55,114 bases of DNA from Thermocaproicibacter sp002410755 (GTDB lineage: Bacteria > Bacillota > Clostridia > Oscillospirales > Acutalibacteraceae), in contig DAITDU010000009.1 of assembly GCA_036839715.1 (NCBI GenBank), positions 1-55,114 on the forward strand, written 5' to 3'. Of this stretch, positions 8,374-16,398 are shown in pieces. The notes beneath the pieces were generated by a model that was not told the DNA's origin, searched no databases, and saw only the letters and a program-made list of their open reading frames with translations. Every line of letters begins with the position of its first letter. Within the stretch, counting starts at the first letter, position 1. The position numbers and the translations under genes were made by a program.

Positions 8374-8928
8374 ATGCAGGCAGTAGCAAAAAATGAAAAT
8401 GAAAAAGGAGTGGCAGAGCAAGGGAATGCCAAAATTGAAAAATATTTGACATTTTTTATCGATGGGCAGCTTTACAGCATTCCGACTTCGGAAATTGTAG
8501 AGATTATTCAGATGCAGCCCATTACATTTATGCCAAATGTAGCGAATTACGTTAAAGGTGTCATCAATCTCCGCGGAAAAGTGGTGCCGGTCATCGACAT
8601 GCGCCTTCGCTTTAAAAAAGAAGAAAAGGCTTACAGTACACATACCAATATTATTATTGTTAAATTAGGTGAAACAGTGGCAGGCATGATTGTCGACTCC
8701 GTTAATGATGTGTGCGACGTGGCGGCAAGTCAAATCAATGTTTCCCCAACCCATAAGAGCAGTGCAAGCCGTGATACACATTTTGTGCGGGGCATTGTGT
8801 CCCTGGGGAATTCCTCAGCGATGCTTCTTGATACGGCAAAGGTCCTCACCCATCAGAACCAGCTACAAAAAGCAGAAATGAAGCCCCAAACGGAAAAAGC
8901 GGAAAACAGTTCGTTGCCCCGGCAATAA
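8374..8928 (+). CDS. cheW: Chemotaxis coupling protein CheW (copy 1)
   Basis: Adaptor that joins CheA to chemoreceptors at the membrane array; 184 aa. The CheW beta-barrel starts at KYLTFFIDGQLYSIP and includes the receptor/CheA-contact region NYVKGVINLRGKVVPVIDMRLRF and GMIVDSVNDV. A polar, poorly conserved tail follows. ATG 8374 has AAGGGG six bases upstream; ATG 8353 lacks a site. It heads a unit with a PilZ protein, a second CheW and a receptor, all downstream of a sigma-D promoter, so it should be made late with flagellin. Confidence 0.95.
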   Translation: MQAVAKNENEKGVAEQGNAKIEKYLTFFIDGQLYSIPTSEIVEIIQMQPITFMPNVANYVKGVINLRGKVVPVIDMRLRFKKEEKAYSTHTNIIIVKLGETVAGMIVDSVNDVCDVAASQINVSPTHKSSASRDTHFVRGIVSLGNSSAMLLDTAKVLTHQNQLQKAEMKPQTEKAENSSLPRQ

Positions 8929-8970
8929 ACCTATACCTTATCTGACGGAACAAAACAGGAGGCTTTCCGG

Positions 8971-9642
8971 ATGCTGCCGATTTCTGAAGAATATCTCCAT
9001 TCCCCATGTGAAATTTATGCGAAGGACAACACCCCGCTTCTGATAGGATATCTCAGCCAGTTCTGCGATGATGGCATACAGATTTCCCCAAGAGAAGGGC
9101 ATCTTCCTGTAATCCACAACCACACAACCGTAAAAATCAATATTATGAATGATACGCTCGGCTTTAAAGTGTTGGTTGGGCTGGTCTACTTATCAACGGA
9201 ACAAATGATCCGCGTAATTGACCTTCAAAACATAATGGATTATGAAAAGAGGAATTTTTTTCGGGTAAAAGTCAATTTGGAAGCAAAAGCTTTTCCGGTG
9301 CTAAAAACAGAAAGCAGCTTATCCGCTGCCAAAACGGATCCCATGAAAAAGACAAAGCGAATCCATATTCATGACATCAGCCTCAGCGGCCTCTACTTCC
9401 TCTGCGGCTGTAAGCTGGAAATCGGAGATCATCTGATTGTTAAGCTAAACCTTTACCATACATCCATTGCATTGCTTGGTAAAATTGTCCGGGAAGTACC
9501 AACAGACTTGGAAAGCAATTATGGTTATGGATGTGAATTTCTCGACAATTCCGGCAAGCAGTTTGATGTACTGTGCAAATATCTGTTTGACTGTCATCGC
9601 GAGCAGATTCAGATTATGAAACAGCGCCTTTCGGAAATTTGA
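8971..9642 (+). CDS. PilZ-domain c-di-GMP receptor (YcgR-like)
   Basis: A 223-aa cytosolic protein. The N-terminal half (about 1-85) looks like the YcgR-N/YpfA accessory domain. The PilZ domain follows and carries both c-di-GMP binding motifs, RxxxR as RNFFR (about 91-95) and DxSxxG as DISLSG (about 133-138). YcgR-type proteins slow or stop the flagellar motor when c-di-GMP is high. Placed between two cheW genes in a sigma-D unit, it is probably a motor or chemotaxis brake. The DNA shows the ligand motifs; the target is inferred. Confidence 0.9.
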   Translation: MLPISEEYLHSPCEIYAKDNTPLLIGYLSQFCDDGIQISPREGHLPVIHNHTTVKINIMNDTLGFKVLVGLVYLSTEQMIRVIDLQNIMDYEKRNFFRVKVNLEAKAFPVLKTESSLSAAKTDPMKKTKRIHIHDISLSGLYFLCGCKLEIGDHLIVKLNLYHTSIALLGKIVREVPTDLESNYGYGCEFLDNSGKQFDVLCKYLFDCHREQIQIMKQRLSEI

Positions 9643-9673
9643 TGCAGCAGATTGGCAGAGGTTGGATGATAGA

Positions 9674-10273
9674 ATGAGTGAGGTGGAAAAATTGCAGAAT
9701 ACAGGAATCAAATCAGGAAAAAATTCCGAAGAAAGTCAAGCGGAAGAAGCAAAATATCTTACCTTCTGGACTGATGGAGAACTTTTTGGCATCCCGATCT
9801 GTGATGTCGTGCAAATTGTCGGAATGCAGGAAATTACACCGCTGCCAGATTTCCCGGACTATGCCAGGGGAGTTATTAATCTGCGTGGCAGTATTATCCC
9901 GGTTATTGATATGCGTATCCGCCTGAAACGGCCGGAAGCATCATACAGCGAAAGCACCTGCATTATTGTCACAAGTGTTCAGGGCACCTACCTCGGTTTT
10001 ATTGTGGATACTGTAGACGAAGTCGCTGATATTAAAAGTGACAAAATAACGCCGCCGCCAAAGGTATCAAAAGAAATCACAAACCGGTATCTTACCGGGA
10101 TTGGCCAAATCGGTAAAAAAGTCGTACTGATGCTTGATGTTTCTAAAATCCTTTCAGAAAGCATATTTGATCAAATTTCACAGATGGCAAAAGAAGCAGA
10201 AGCTTCTCAATCCCCTGCTGGCAAACAGGACAGTAAGCAAGAAAAAAACAGTCAGACAAATTATAATCCATAA
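9674..10273 (+). CDS. cheW: Chemotaxis coupling protein CheW (copy 2)
   Basis: Second CheW paralogue, 199 aa from ATG 9674 (an in-frame TTG at 9662 is possible; neither has a strong ribosome-binding site). The CheW fold is clear: KYLTFWTDGELFGIP, YARGVINLRGSIIPVIDMRIRL, GFIVDTVDEVADI. It differs from copy 1 at many positions, so it is not a recent duplicate. The C terminus is a Gln/Lys/Ser-rich tail. It sits directly before the receptor gene at 10295, which suggests a dedicated coupler for that receptor or mixed arrays with copy 1. Confidence 0.95.
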   Translation: MSEVEKLQNTGIKSGKNSEESQAEEAKYLTFWTDGELFGIPICDVVQIVGMQEITPLPDFPDYARGVINLRGSIIPVIDMRIRLKRPEASYSESTCIIVTSVQGTYLGFIVDTVDEVADIKSDKITPPPKVSKEITNRYLTGIGQIGKKVVLMLDVSKILSESIFDQISQMAKEAEASQSPAGKQDSKQEKNSQTNYNP

Positions 10274-10294
10274 TGAATGGAGTGTAGACTACAA

Positions 10295-11809
10295 ATGAAA
10301 AGTAAAAATACGATTGGGAAAAAATCAGCTTTGTATTGTCTAGTCACAGGAATCCTGTTTTACCTTCCAGCATTGGTATTTTTAATTGTCGGAGGCAGTC
10401 TCGGGAATGATCCGTCAAGGCTGACACACGTCATCCTGGTGCTGTTACCATGGATTATTGTTTACCTGTGTGTGGTTACAGTCCTCTGCATTGTAAAAGT
10501 CATACAGTTTTCAAAATACCTGCATAACAGAGAGCAAGATATTGTTCACTGTATGGAAAACCTGAAAAACGGTAAACTGGATTTCCGCAGTGAAACTGCA
10601 ACGAATGCAAATGCAGATCATTTAATCGGCGGTGCGGTTAATAATTTTTCCAATTCGCTACAGGATACTATTCAGCATCTGGCGGATTACTTGAATCGTC
10701 TGAAAGACGGCGACCTGACTGTGGAGGTCGACAAAAATGACTGGCTCGGCGATTGGTCCAAAATCGGTGATGATCTGGAAGAAACAACACATAGATTAAA
10801 CGAATTGTTTCGCACTGCAAGCACTTCGGCTGACCAGACAGCCATTGGATCCAATGAGGTCGCCAGTGCTTCCCAGTCTTTGGCGCAGGGCGCAACGGAA
10901 CAGGCCAGCTCAATTGAACAGCTGTCCGCAACTATTACTGATATTTCTAGCCAGGTTCGTAAAAATGCCGCAAATGCAACCGACGCAGACCATGCTTCCA
11001 CATTTGCTAGAGAAAAGTTAAATGAAGCTGACCAGAGCATGCAGAAAATGGTGGAGGCAATGAATCAGATTAATGACACTTCCAAAAAAATCAGCAATAT
11101 AATTAAAACAATTGATGGCATCGCCTTTCAGACAAATATTCTGGCCTTGAATGCTGCAGTTGAAGCTGCCCGTGCCGGTTCCGCCGGAAAAGGTTTTGCC
11201 GTAGTAGCGGACGAAATCCGCAATCTGGCAAGTAAGAGCGCAGAGGCCTCAAAGAATACAACAGCCCTGATTGAAGCTTCAATCCGTGCCGTTGAGGAAG
11301 GCATGAAAGTAGCAAAAGAAACTGAAAAGACACTTCAGGATGTGAATTCTGCTTCTTCTAAATCAAACCGTCTTATGAGTGAAATTGCAACAGCTTCCAA
11401 TCAGCAGGCTGTTTCGATTGAGCAGATTACACAGGGAGTCCAGCAGATTTCGGCCGTTGTTCAAACTAATTCCGCAACAGCAGAGGAAAGTGCAGCTGCA
11501 AGTGAAGAACTTGCAGCTCAAGCAAAATCTGTGAAAGATTCGCTTGCTTATTTGAAATTTCGTGACAATATCGATACCAAGGCTTCCCATCAGTCGGACG
11601 TCAGTTTCGCCCCAAAATATTCCGCCAAGAGTTCTGCTACAGTAAAGCACACACTTTCTAATCCCATGACGCCGAAGTCAGTAATGCAAAAACCGGGACT
11701 TCAAAAAACAAACATTCCAAAACCAGCAGTTTCAAAGCTTTCTCCTCACTCAGAGCCAAAAGCGAAAGCTGCGTTTAACCCTAAAAATGTGAATGACAAA
11801 TATCTTTAA
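10295..11809 (+). CDS. Methyl-accepting chemotaxis protein without an extracellular sensor domain
   Basis: A 504-aa chemoreceptor. Two membrane helices (about 11-35 and 46-70) are separated by only about 10-15 residues, so there is no periplasmic or extracellular ligand domain. Two HAMP-like segments (ENLKNGKLDF and LNRLKDGDLTVEV) lead into the signalling coiled coil, with hairpin tip IAFQTNILALNAAVEAARAG and flanking EQASS-type methylation helices. The tail after about 430 is Lys/Ser/Pro-rich. It may sense through the membrane, HAMP or a partner. ATG 10295 has GGAGTG upstream. Last gene of the sigma-D unit. Confidence 0.95.
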   Translation: MKSKNTIGKKSALYCLVTGILFYLPALVFLIVGGSLGNDPSRLTHVILVLLPWIIVYLCVVTVLCIVKVIQFSKYLHNREQDIVHCMENLKNGKLDFRSETATNANADHLIGGAVNNFSNSLQDTIQHLADYLNRLKDGDLTVEVDKNDWLGDWSKIGDDLEETTHRLNELFRTASTSADQTAIGSNEVASASQSLAQGATEQASSIEQLSATITDISSQVRKNAANATDADHASTFAREKLNEADQSMQKMVEAMNQINDTSKKISNIIKTIDGIAFQTNILALNAAVEAARAGSAGKGFAVVADEIRNLASKSAEASKNTTALIEASIRAVEEGMKVAKETEKTLQDVNSASSKSNRLMSEIATASNQQAVSIEQITQGVQQISAVVQTNSATAEESAAASEELAAQAKSVKDSLAYLKFRDNIDTKASHQSDVSFAPKYSAKSSATVKHTLSNPMTPKSVMQKPGLQKTNIPKPAVSKLSPHSEPKAKAAFNPKNVNDKYL

Positions 11810-11819
11810 ATGATAAAAA

Positions 11820-11849
11820 ATCCGTCCAAAATTTTTGGACGGATTTTTT
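11820..11849 (+). terminator. Rho-independent terminator after mcp
   Basis: Arms ATCCGTCC and GGACGGAT flank an A/T-rich centre and are followed by a run of six T. It begins about 10 bp after the receptor stop codon and ends the cheW-pilZ-cheW-mcp unit just before the fliD promoter. Confidence 0.9.
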
Positions 11850-11883
11850 GTTTTCATTTCCCTGCCTGTGTCTTAAAATGGAC

Positions 11884-11910
11884 TAAAGGAATCCGCCAAA
11901 ATGCCGATAT
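11884..11910 (+). promoter_or_regulatory. Sigma-D promoter of fliD
   Basis: TAAA at 11884-11887, a 15-bp spacer, GCCGATAT at 11903-11910: a perfect sigma-D consensus. Transcription should start near 11917, giving a leader of about 40 nt to the fliD ATG. Confidence 0.93.
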
Positions 11911-11959
11911 ATATAATAAAGGTGTTTTTCTTAAAGCAGCAGAAACGGGGGAATTTCAA

Positions 11960-14335
11960 ATGAGCTCAGAGTCAACACAAGTTTCTTCATTCTATTCGTT
12001 AGACAATACAACCCGTTTGAATGGTACAGAATTTGCTTCAGGTCTTGACACACAGAGGTTAATTAAAGCGCTAACTTCCAAAACTACAGCAAAAATTAAC
12101 AGCCAAAAACAGTTGGAGCAAAAAGCGGAATGGAAACGTGATATGTTCCGTGAAATAGAAGCCATGCTCCAGAATTTCTCTGATGACTACTTCTCCTATT
12201 CTTCCAAGAGCGAAACCAATATCATGAGTAAGTCATTTTTCGATTCAGAAATTCTGACCAGCTCTGACAGTGACACTGTGACTGCCACTGGTGCCATGGG
12301 AGACGCAGGAAATGTTATTATCAACAGTATTTCCCAACTTGCAACCCGCGCATCATTGTCAACAATGGACAAAGTTTCAGATGAAAAAATTGAGTCGCTC
12401 AGCGCAATCGGAACAACAATCTCTTCTTCCTCATACCTGACACTGAAAGTCGGAAAGTCTTCTTATAATGTCACCATCGGCTCCGATATTAATACATTTA
12501 GCAATGGAACAGCTAGAAATGCTACAGATATCGCAACCGAAATTTCAGCCGATCTTCAAAAGCAGATTGACAATAATTTAGCTTTAAAGTCTGTCACTGT
12601 TTCCGCAACAAACGGAAAACTTTCCCTAACGGGTGCAACCATTACCGGTGCTTCACAAAATTTCATTGACGGCTTAAAGCTAACGAAAGGTGGGACAGAT
12701 GACAACCCTATCTACACCTTTAGCAGTAATGGTGATATTGACAGTAATGCACTAAGCAGTCTTAAGACTCAGCTGGCAGGCGTCACGTTAAACTTTCAAC
12801 TGGACGGCCTGCAAAAGAATATTGTATTTGACCAAAGTGACAGCGACAACTATTCTACGCCGGCGAGACTACAAAGTTATTTGCAAGGAAAGTTGGACAG
12901 CGCTTTTGGAAGCAATAAAATTTCTGTTGCTCTTGACAGCAGCAATAAGCTTTCCTTTATGACTGAAACGACCGATACAACTTCTGTCTTTAAAATCAAT
13001 GGTGCATCTGACGGCGGAACGCTTGGCAAGGATGGAATTTTTCATATTGAAAGCGGTGAGACAAACCGTCTGGAATTGACCAAAACGCTTGGTGAACTCA
13101 GTACGGAACCAGAACTTGCAAATGCGCTTTCTTCCTCCGCGACGAAAGTTGTTACAGATAAAGATGGGAATCCCGTTAAAGATGAGGACGGAAATCCCGT
13201 CACCGTGCACGTTTACGAGATTTCTGTAAATGGTAAGACTTTTTCTTTTGACGACAACACTGAGCTGGATACCGTCATCAATACCATTAACAATGACAGT
13301 GATGCGGACGTCAATATCAGTTATTCCCAAACGCTGGATAAGTTCCGTGTTGTTTCTAACGATACCGGGTCCCAGGAAACGATTAGCGTAAAAGATATCA
13401 GCGGCAAGGGGAATCTTGCATCTACCCTATTCGGAGATAATAATACATGTACATCCGGTAAAGATCTAATGATGAATGTTACTCTTGGAGGCACTTCAAG
13501 AGATATTACCCGGAGCACAAATTCTTTTACTCTCGACGGTCTGGAGCTAAATATTAAAAAAGAAACTGTTAGCGGTGGAAATAAAATTTCATTTACAGCC
13601 TCCAGTAATGCAGATGATGTTTATAAAAATATTTCAGCTTTTATTGATGAATACAACAAGTTAATGGATAAAATCAATACTGATGTGTCTCAGGGACCTT
13701 ATGGGCTCAGCAATGAAACAGGTAAAACACAGTCTTATGATCCGCTTACAGATGACCAGAAAAAAGGAATGAGTAATACGGAAATCACGGAATGGAACGA
13801 AAAAGCAAAACAGGGGTTGCTTTTTTGTGACCCGCAGCTGATGAGTCTCCAGAATGATCTTCGCGGCGCAATGGAAAACACGGTAGAATCGGCCGGAATA
13901 TCATTAAATGATATCGGCATTTCGGTTTCGTCTGATTATATGTCCGGCGGAAAACTGGAAATCACTGATGAAAATAAGTTAAAAAATGCTCTTACCAATG
14001 ATTCAGATAAAGTTATACAGCTTTTTACCTGCACTGATAATACAGATGATTCAAAAGATGGCATTTCCGGAAGGATCAGAAAAGTAATCGTCAATTATGT
14101 TGGAGCTTACGGTAACAGCGGCATCCTTTTCAATGTAGCCGGCAGCAGCACAATGGTTGGCGCTGATCAGAGTGAACTCTCCACTCAAATCTCAGAATAC
14201 AACAACCAAATTAAAGATTTACAGTCACAGCTTACAACAGAGCAAGATAACTTTCAGGCTAAGTTTACAAGGATGGAGCAAGTAATTTCTCAGCTCTCCA
14301 GTCAATACAACTATCTTTCCAGCATGACCTCCTAA
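11960..14335 (+). CDS. fliD: Flagellar filament cap protein FliD
   Basis: Forms the cap at the filament tip under which flagellin polymerises. The 791-aa protein has the FliD N-terminal domain (LNGTEFASGLDTQRLIKALTS, coiled coil with W near residue 60), a long variable central part of repeated Ser/Thr/Asp-rich beta domains that makes it longer than many FliD proteins, and the C-terminal FliD domain (ISAFIDEYNKLMDKIN, then a coiled coil of IKDLQSQLTTEQDNFQAKF type). I use ATG 11960, which has GGGGGA upstream; the open frame runs back through the preceding terminator and is not coding there. Followed by fliS and a fliT-like gene. Confidence 0.95.
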   Translation: MSSESTQVSSFYSLDNTTRLNGTEFASGLDTQRLIKALTSKTTAKINSQKQLEQKAEWKRDMFREIEAMLQNFSDDYFSYSSKSETNIMSKSFFDSEILTSSDSDTVTATGAMGDAGNVIINSISQLATRASLSTMDKVSDEKIESLSAIGTTISSSSYLTLKVGKSSYNVTIGSDINTFSNGTARNATDIATEISADLQKQIDNNLALKSVTVSATNGKLSLTGATITGASQNFIDGLKLTKGGTDDNPIYTFSSNGDIDSNALSSLKTQLAGVTLNFQLDGLQKNIVFDQSDSDNYSTPARLQSYLQGKLDSAFGSNKISVALDSSNKLSFMTETTDTTSVFKINGASDGGTLGKDGIFHIESGETNRLELTKTLGELSTEPELANALSSSATKVVTDKDGNPVKDEDGNPVTVHVYEISVNGKTFSFDDNTELDTVINTINNDSDADVNISYSQTLDKFRVVSNDTGSQETISVKDISGKGNLASTLFGDNNTCTSGKDLMMNVTLGGTSRDITRSTNSFTLDGLELNIKKETVSGGNKISFTASSNADDVYKNISAFIDEYNKLMDKINTDVSQGPYGLSNETGKTQSYDPLTDDQKKGMSNTEITEWNEKAKQGLLFCDPQLMSLQNDLRGAMENTVESAGISLNDIGISVSSDYMSGGKLEITDENKLKNALTNDSDKVIQLFTCTDNTDDSKDGISGRIRKVIVNYVGAYGNSGILFNVAGSSTMVGADQSELSTQISEYNNQIKDLQSQLTTEQDNFQAKFTRMEQVISQLSSQYNYLSSMTS

Positions 14336-14390
14336 AAGTAGAAGGAAACCAAAGAAAATGGTTTAAAATTGAAACCGAAGGGATTTTATT

Positions 14391-14807
14391 ATGTACGGCA
14401 ACAATCTGATCCAAAAATACGAAGAGCAATCCATCAGTACAATGTCAGGCGGTGAACTCATCATACGGCTGTATGATGAGGTTATTAAAAATTTGAAATT
14501 TGCCTCCAGGCTATTCAGCCAAAAAAACAAAAAAGCTGCCTTGAAATGCACAGAAAAATGTAGAAATATTCTCAATTATCTCATTGTTATTCTCAATGGA
14601 AAGTATCAGATTTCCGCTACATTGAACCGTCTATATTCTTACATGGTCGGGCAAATCATCATTACGGAAGCAACCGGTGATGTATCACATATTGACGGAA
14701 TTGTCCCGCAGCTTGAAGAGTTGCGGAGTGCTTGGACAGAAGCAGAAAAGGGACTGCACACAAAAGGTTCTGCTGGTTTAAAATGGACAAACCTGGGTAC
14801 AAAATAA
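14391..14807 (+). CDS. fliS: Flagellin export chaperone FliS
   Basis: A 138-aa helical-bundle chaperone that binds the flagellin C terminus and holds it unfolded for export through FlhA. The family start MYGNNLIQKYEEQSI and the helix GGELIIRLYDEVIKNLKFA are typical, as is the length. It is 55 bp downstream of fliD. Its stop overlaps the next start (TAATG). Confidence 0.95.
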   Translation: MYGNNLIQKYEEQSISTMSGGELIIRLYDEVIKNLKFASRLFSQKNKKAALKCTEKCRNILNYLIVILNGKYQISATLNRLYSYMVGQIIITEATGDVSHIDGIVPQLEELRSAWTEAEKGLHTKGSAGLKWTNLGTK

Positions 14808-15262
14808 TGGAACAGAAAGTATCACCAGAAAGTGTCCTGCGCAAATGTATGGAGCAGAAACTGCTTTTGCTGACAAAAATTGCAAATCTCACAAAGCAAA
14901 TGGAAGTTCAGAGTCGGCAAAAAGAGATTGAAATTGGTGATCTGCCAGAACAGCGGCAAATTTATATCGGACGGCTGAAAAAATGCGAAGCAATCATTCA
15001 AAATGCCTGCTGTATGTTGCCAGTGGAAAATCAGGAGCGCAGCAAGGCTATCCTTTCTGGCAAAGCTACACAGGAAGGCTGCACAGCGGAAGAAACTGAG
15101 TTTTTGCAGTGCAGCATAAAATGTAGAGGTCTTTTGCAAAATATTCTCTCTATGGACTCAATATGCAGAAAAAGGTTGCAAAAAGAATGTGACCGACTGC
15201 AAAAGCTTATGCAGTCCGGCCACAGGGCAACACCACAGGGAGCTTATCAAAAACATTCCTGA
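14807..15262 (+). CDS. FliT-like small coiled-coil flagellar protein, putative
   Basis: A 151-aa, Cys- and Lys-rich helical protein with heptad-like stretches (LLLLTKIANLTKQMEVQSRQ, LQKECDRLQKLMQ). No family signature is clear. It occupies the fliT position (fliD-fliS-fliT in Bacillus) and starts by TAATG overlap with fliS, so a FliT or FlgN type export chaperone is a reasonable guess. It converges on cheD and overlaps its 3' end by 16 nt. The function is inferred from position only. Confidence 0.6.
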   Translation: MEQKVSPESVLRKCMEQKLLLLTKIANLTKQMEVQSRQKEIEIGDLPEQRQIYIGRLKKCEAIIQNACCMLPVENQERSKAILSGKATQEGCTAEETEFLQCSIKCRGLLQNILSMDSICRKRLQKECDRLQKLMQSGHRATPQGAYQKHS

Positions 15263-15744
15263 AATGTTTTAGTCCCCTTTGTACAGGATTTTACAACCAT
15301 TGTTCCATTATCGGTATAGAAATAAACTGTCCTACCATAATCGAGGCCCGTATCTTCAGCAATGATACGGACCTTTAATTTTTGGAGTGTCTCTTTTACT
15401 GCAGCAATGTTCCGCGCACCGATGTTTCCAAAGCCACAGTCATCTGCAACATTAAACATTTTGGCGCCACCGGCAATTTTTGCCGTTATGCGGGACGGAA
15501 TACATCCCATTCGTTGCATGGCCTTTACCATTTCCGGCAGGCATGTGTCGGCATAGCGATGAACTCTTTCATTCGGGTGATCTTCTGGAAAATAAGGAAG
15601 CATAATATGGCCCAAACCTCCAACCTTGCACACAGGATCATATAGGCATATCCCAACGCAGGAGCCAAGAGCATATGTTACAAAGGCCGCAGGAGCAGAT
15701 GAAACTTGCATGTCAGAAATTCCAATTGTAATAAAATCATTCAT
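15247..15744 (-). CDS. cheD: Chemoreceptor glutamine deamidase CheD
   Basis: Deamidates receptor glutamines and, in Bacillus-type systems, partners CheC to raise its CheY-P phosphatase activity. 165 aa with catalytic Cys in LGSCVGICLYD and His in GGLGHIMLP, plus the AGGAKMF and GARN segments of the family. The start overlaps the cheC stop (ATGA), so the two partners are made together. It is the last gene of the long minus-strand flagellar operon and overlaps the convergent fliT-like gene with no terminator between. Confidence 0.97.
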   Translation of the reverse strand: MNDFITIGISDMQVSSAPAAFVTYALGSCVGICLYDPVCKVGGLGHIMLPYFPEDHPNERVHRYADTCLPEMVKAMQRMGCIPSRITAKIAGGAKMFNVADDCGFGNIGARNIAAVKETLQKLKVRIIAEDTGLDYGRTVYFYTDNGTMVVKSCTKGTKTFQECF

Positions 15745-16364
15745 AAAGCTATCCCCAAACCATTCATTAAGATTTCGACCGAATCAAGGCTTGGGATCAG
15801 CATCATATTGGCAGAGATTGTATCATTTGAATTTTTAAAATCATCTTCAACAAATATGATCTTATCGGAAGTAGACCCCATTTCTGCAGCGGGAACTGTT
15901 AAAAGTGAGCCAACCATGTCTGCTGTAACAGCCGGAACGGATATTTTTATTTCCAGATGCGCAAGCTCCGAAATAGCAGAAATATAAGATCCAATCATGA
16001 TATTTCCAATTTCCGAAATGGCGGAACGATCCATATCATTTAAATGCAAGCAATCGACATTTTCTTCCTCCAGCAGCGATTTCAGCAGCAACTGAGTAAA
16101 ATGCTGCCTTATTACAAACATCATAATACCCTGAATGTCACCGCCTACTTCCACAAGGATTGCAACGACAGGCGTTTCTGGGCCGCCCAAAGCCTTATCA
16201 ACGTCCGCGATGTCCATAATACGCACGACCGGTGTCTTCATATCAATTTTCCGGTTCAGGAGCTGGGCAAGCGAAGTAGCAGCATTGCCTGCTCCGATAT
16301 TTCCAATTTCCCGCAGAACATCAATATGTAAATCGCTTAACTGGCTGAAATCTTTAATAGACAT
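15741..16364 (-). CDS. cheC: CheY-P phosphatase CheC
   Basis: A 207-aa phosphatase with the two pseudo-symmetric CheC/FliY/CheX active-site helices, each with E-x2-N: LREIGNIGAGNAATSLAQ near the N terminus and ISEIGNIMIGSYISAIS in the second half. It removes phosphate from CheY and binds CheD. No CheZ is present in the window, so this and FliY are the likely phosphatases. It overlaps cheD by 4 nt. Confidence 0.97.
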   Translation of the reverse strand: MSIKDFSQLSDLHIDVLREIGNIGAGNAATSLAQLLNRKIDMKTPVVRIMDIADVDKALGGPETPVVAILVEVGGDIQGIMMFVIRQHFTQLLLKSLLEEENVDCLHLNDMDRSAISEIGNIMIGSYISAISELAHLEIKISVPAVTADMVGSLLTVPAAEMGSTSDKIIFVEDDFKNSNDTISANMMLIPSLDSVEILMNGLGIAL

Positions 16365-16398
16365 TGAAACACCTCAAAATTCTATTTTAGCGCTTGGC

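Noticed and set aside
7942..8643. 233-residue minus-strand frame across the YlqH-like/cheW gap
   Set aside because: Runs antisense through two recognised genes and the sigma-D promoter; no ribosome-binding site or family features.
11810..11959. N-terminal extension of FliD
   Set aside because: The frame passes through a terminator and the sigma-D promoter; ATG 11960 has its own ribosome-binding site and matches the family start.
13915..13925. TATCGGC inside fliD as a minus-strand sigma-D -10 box
   Set aside because: Lies within a coding region with no -35 partner and no minus-strand gene nearby to serve.
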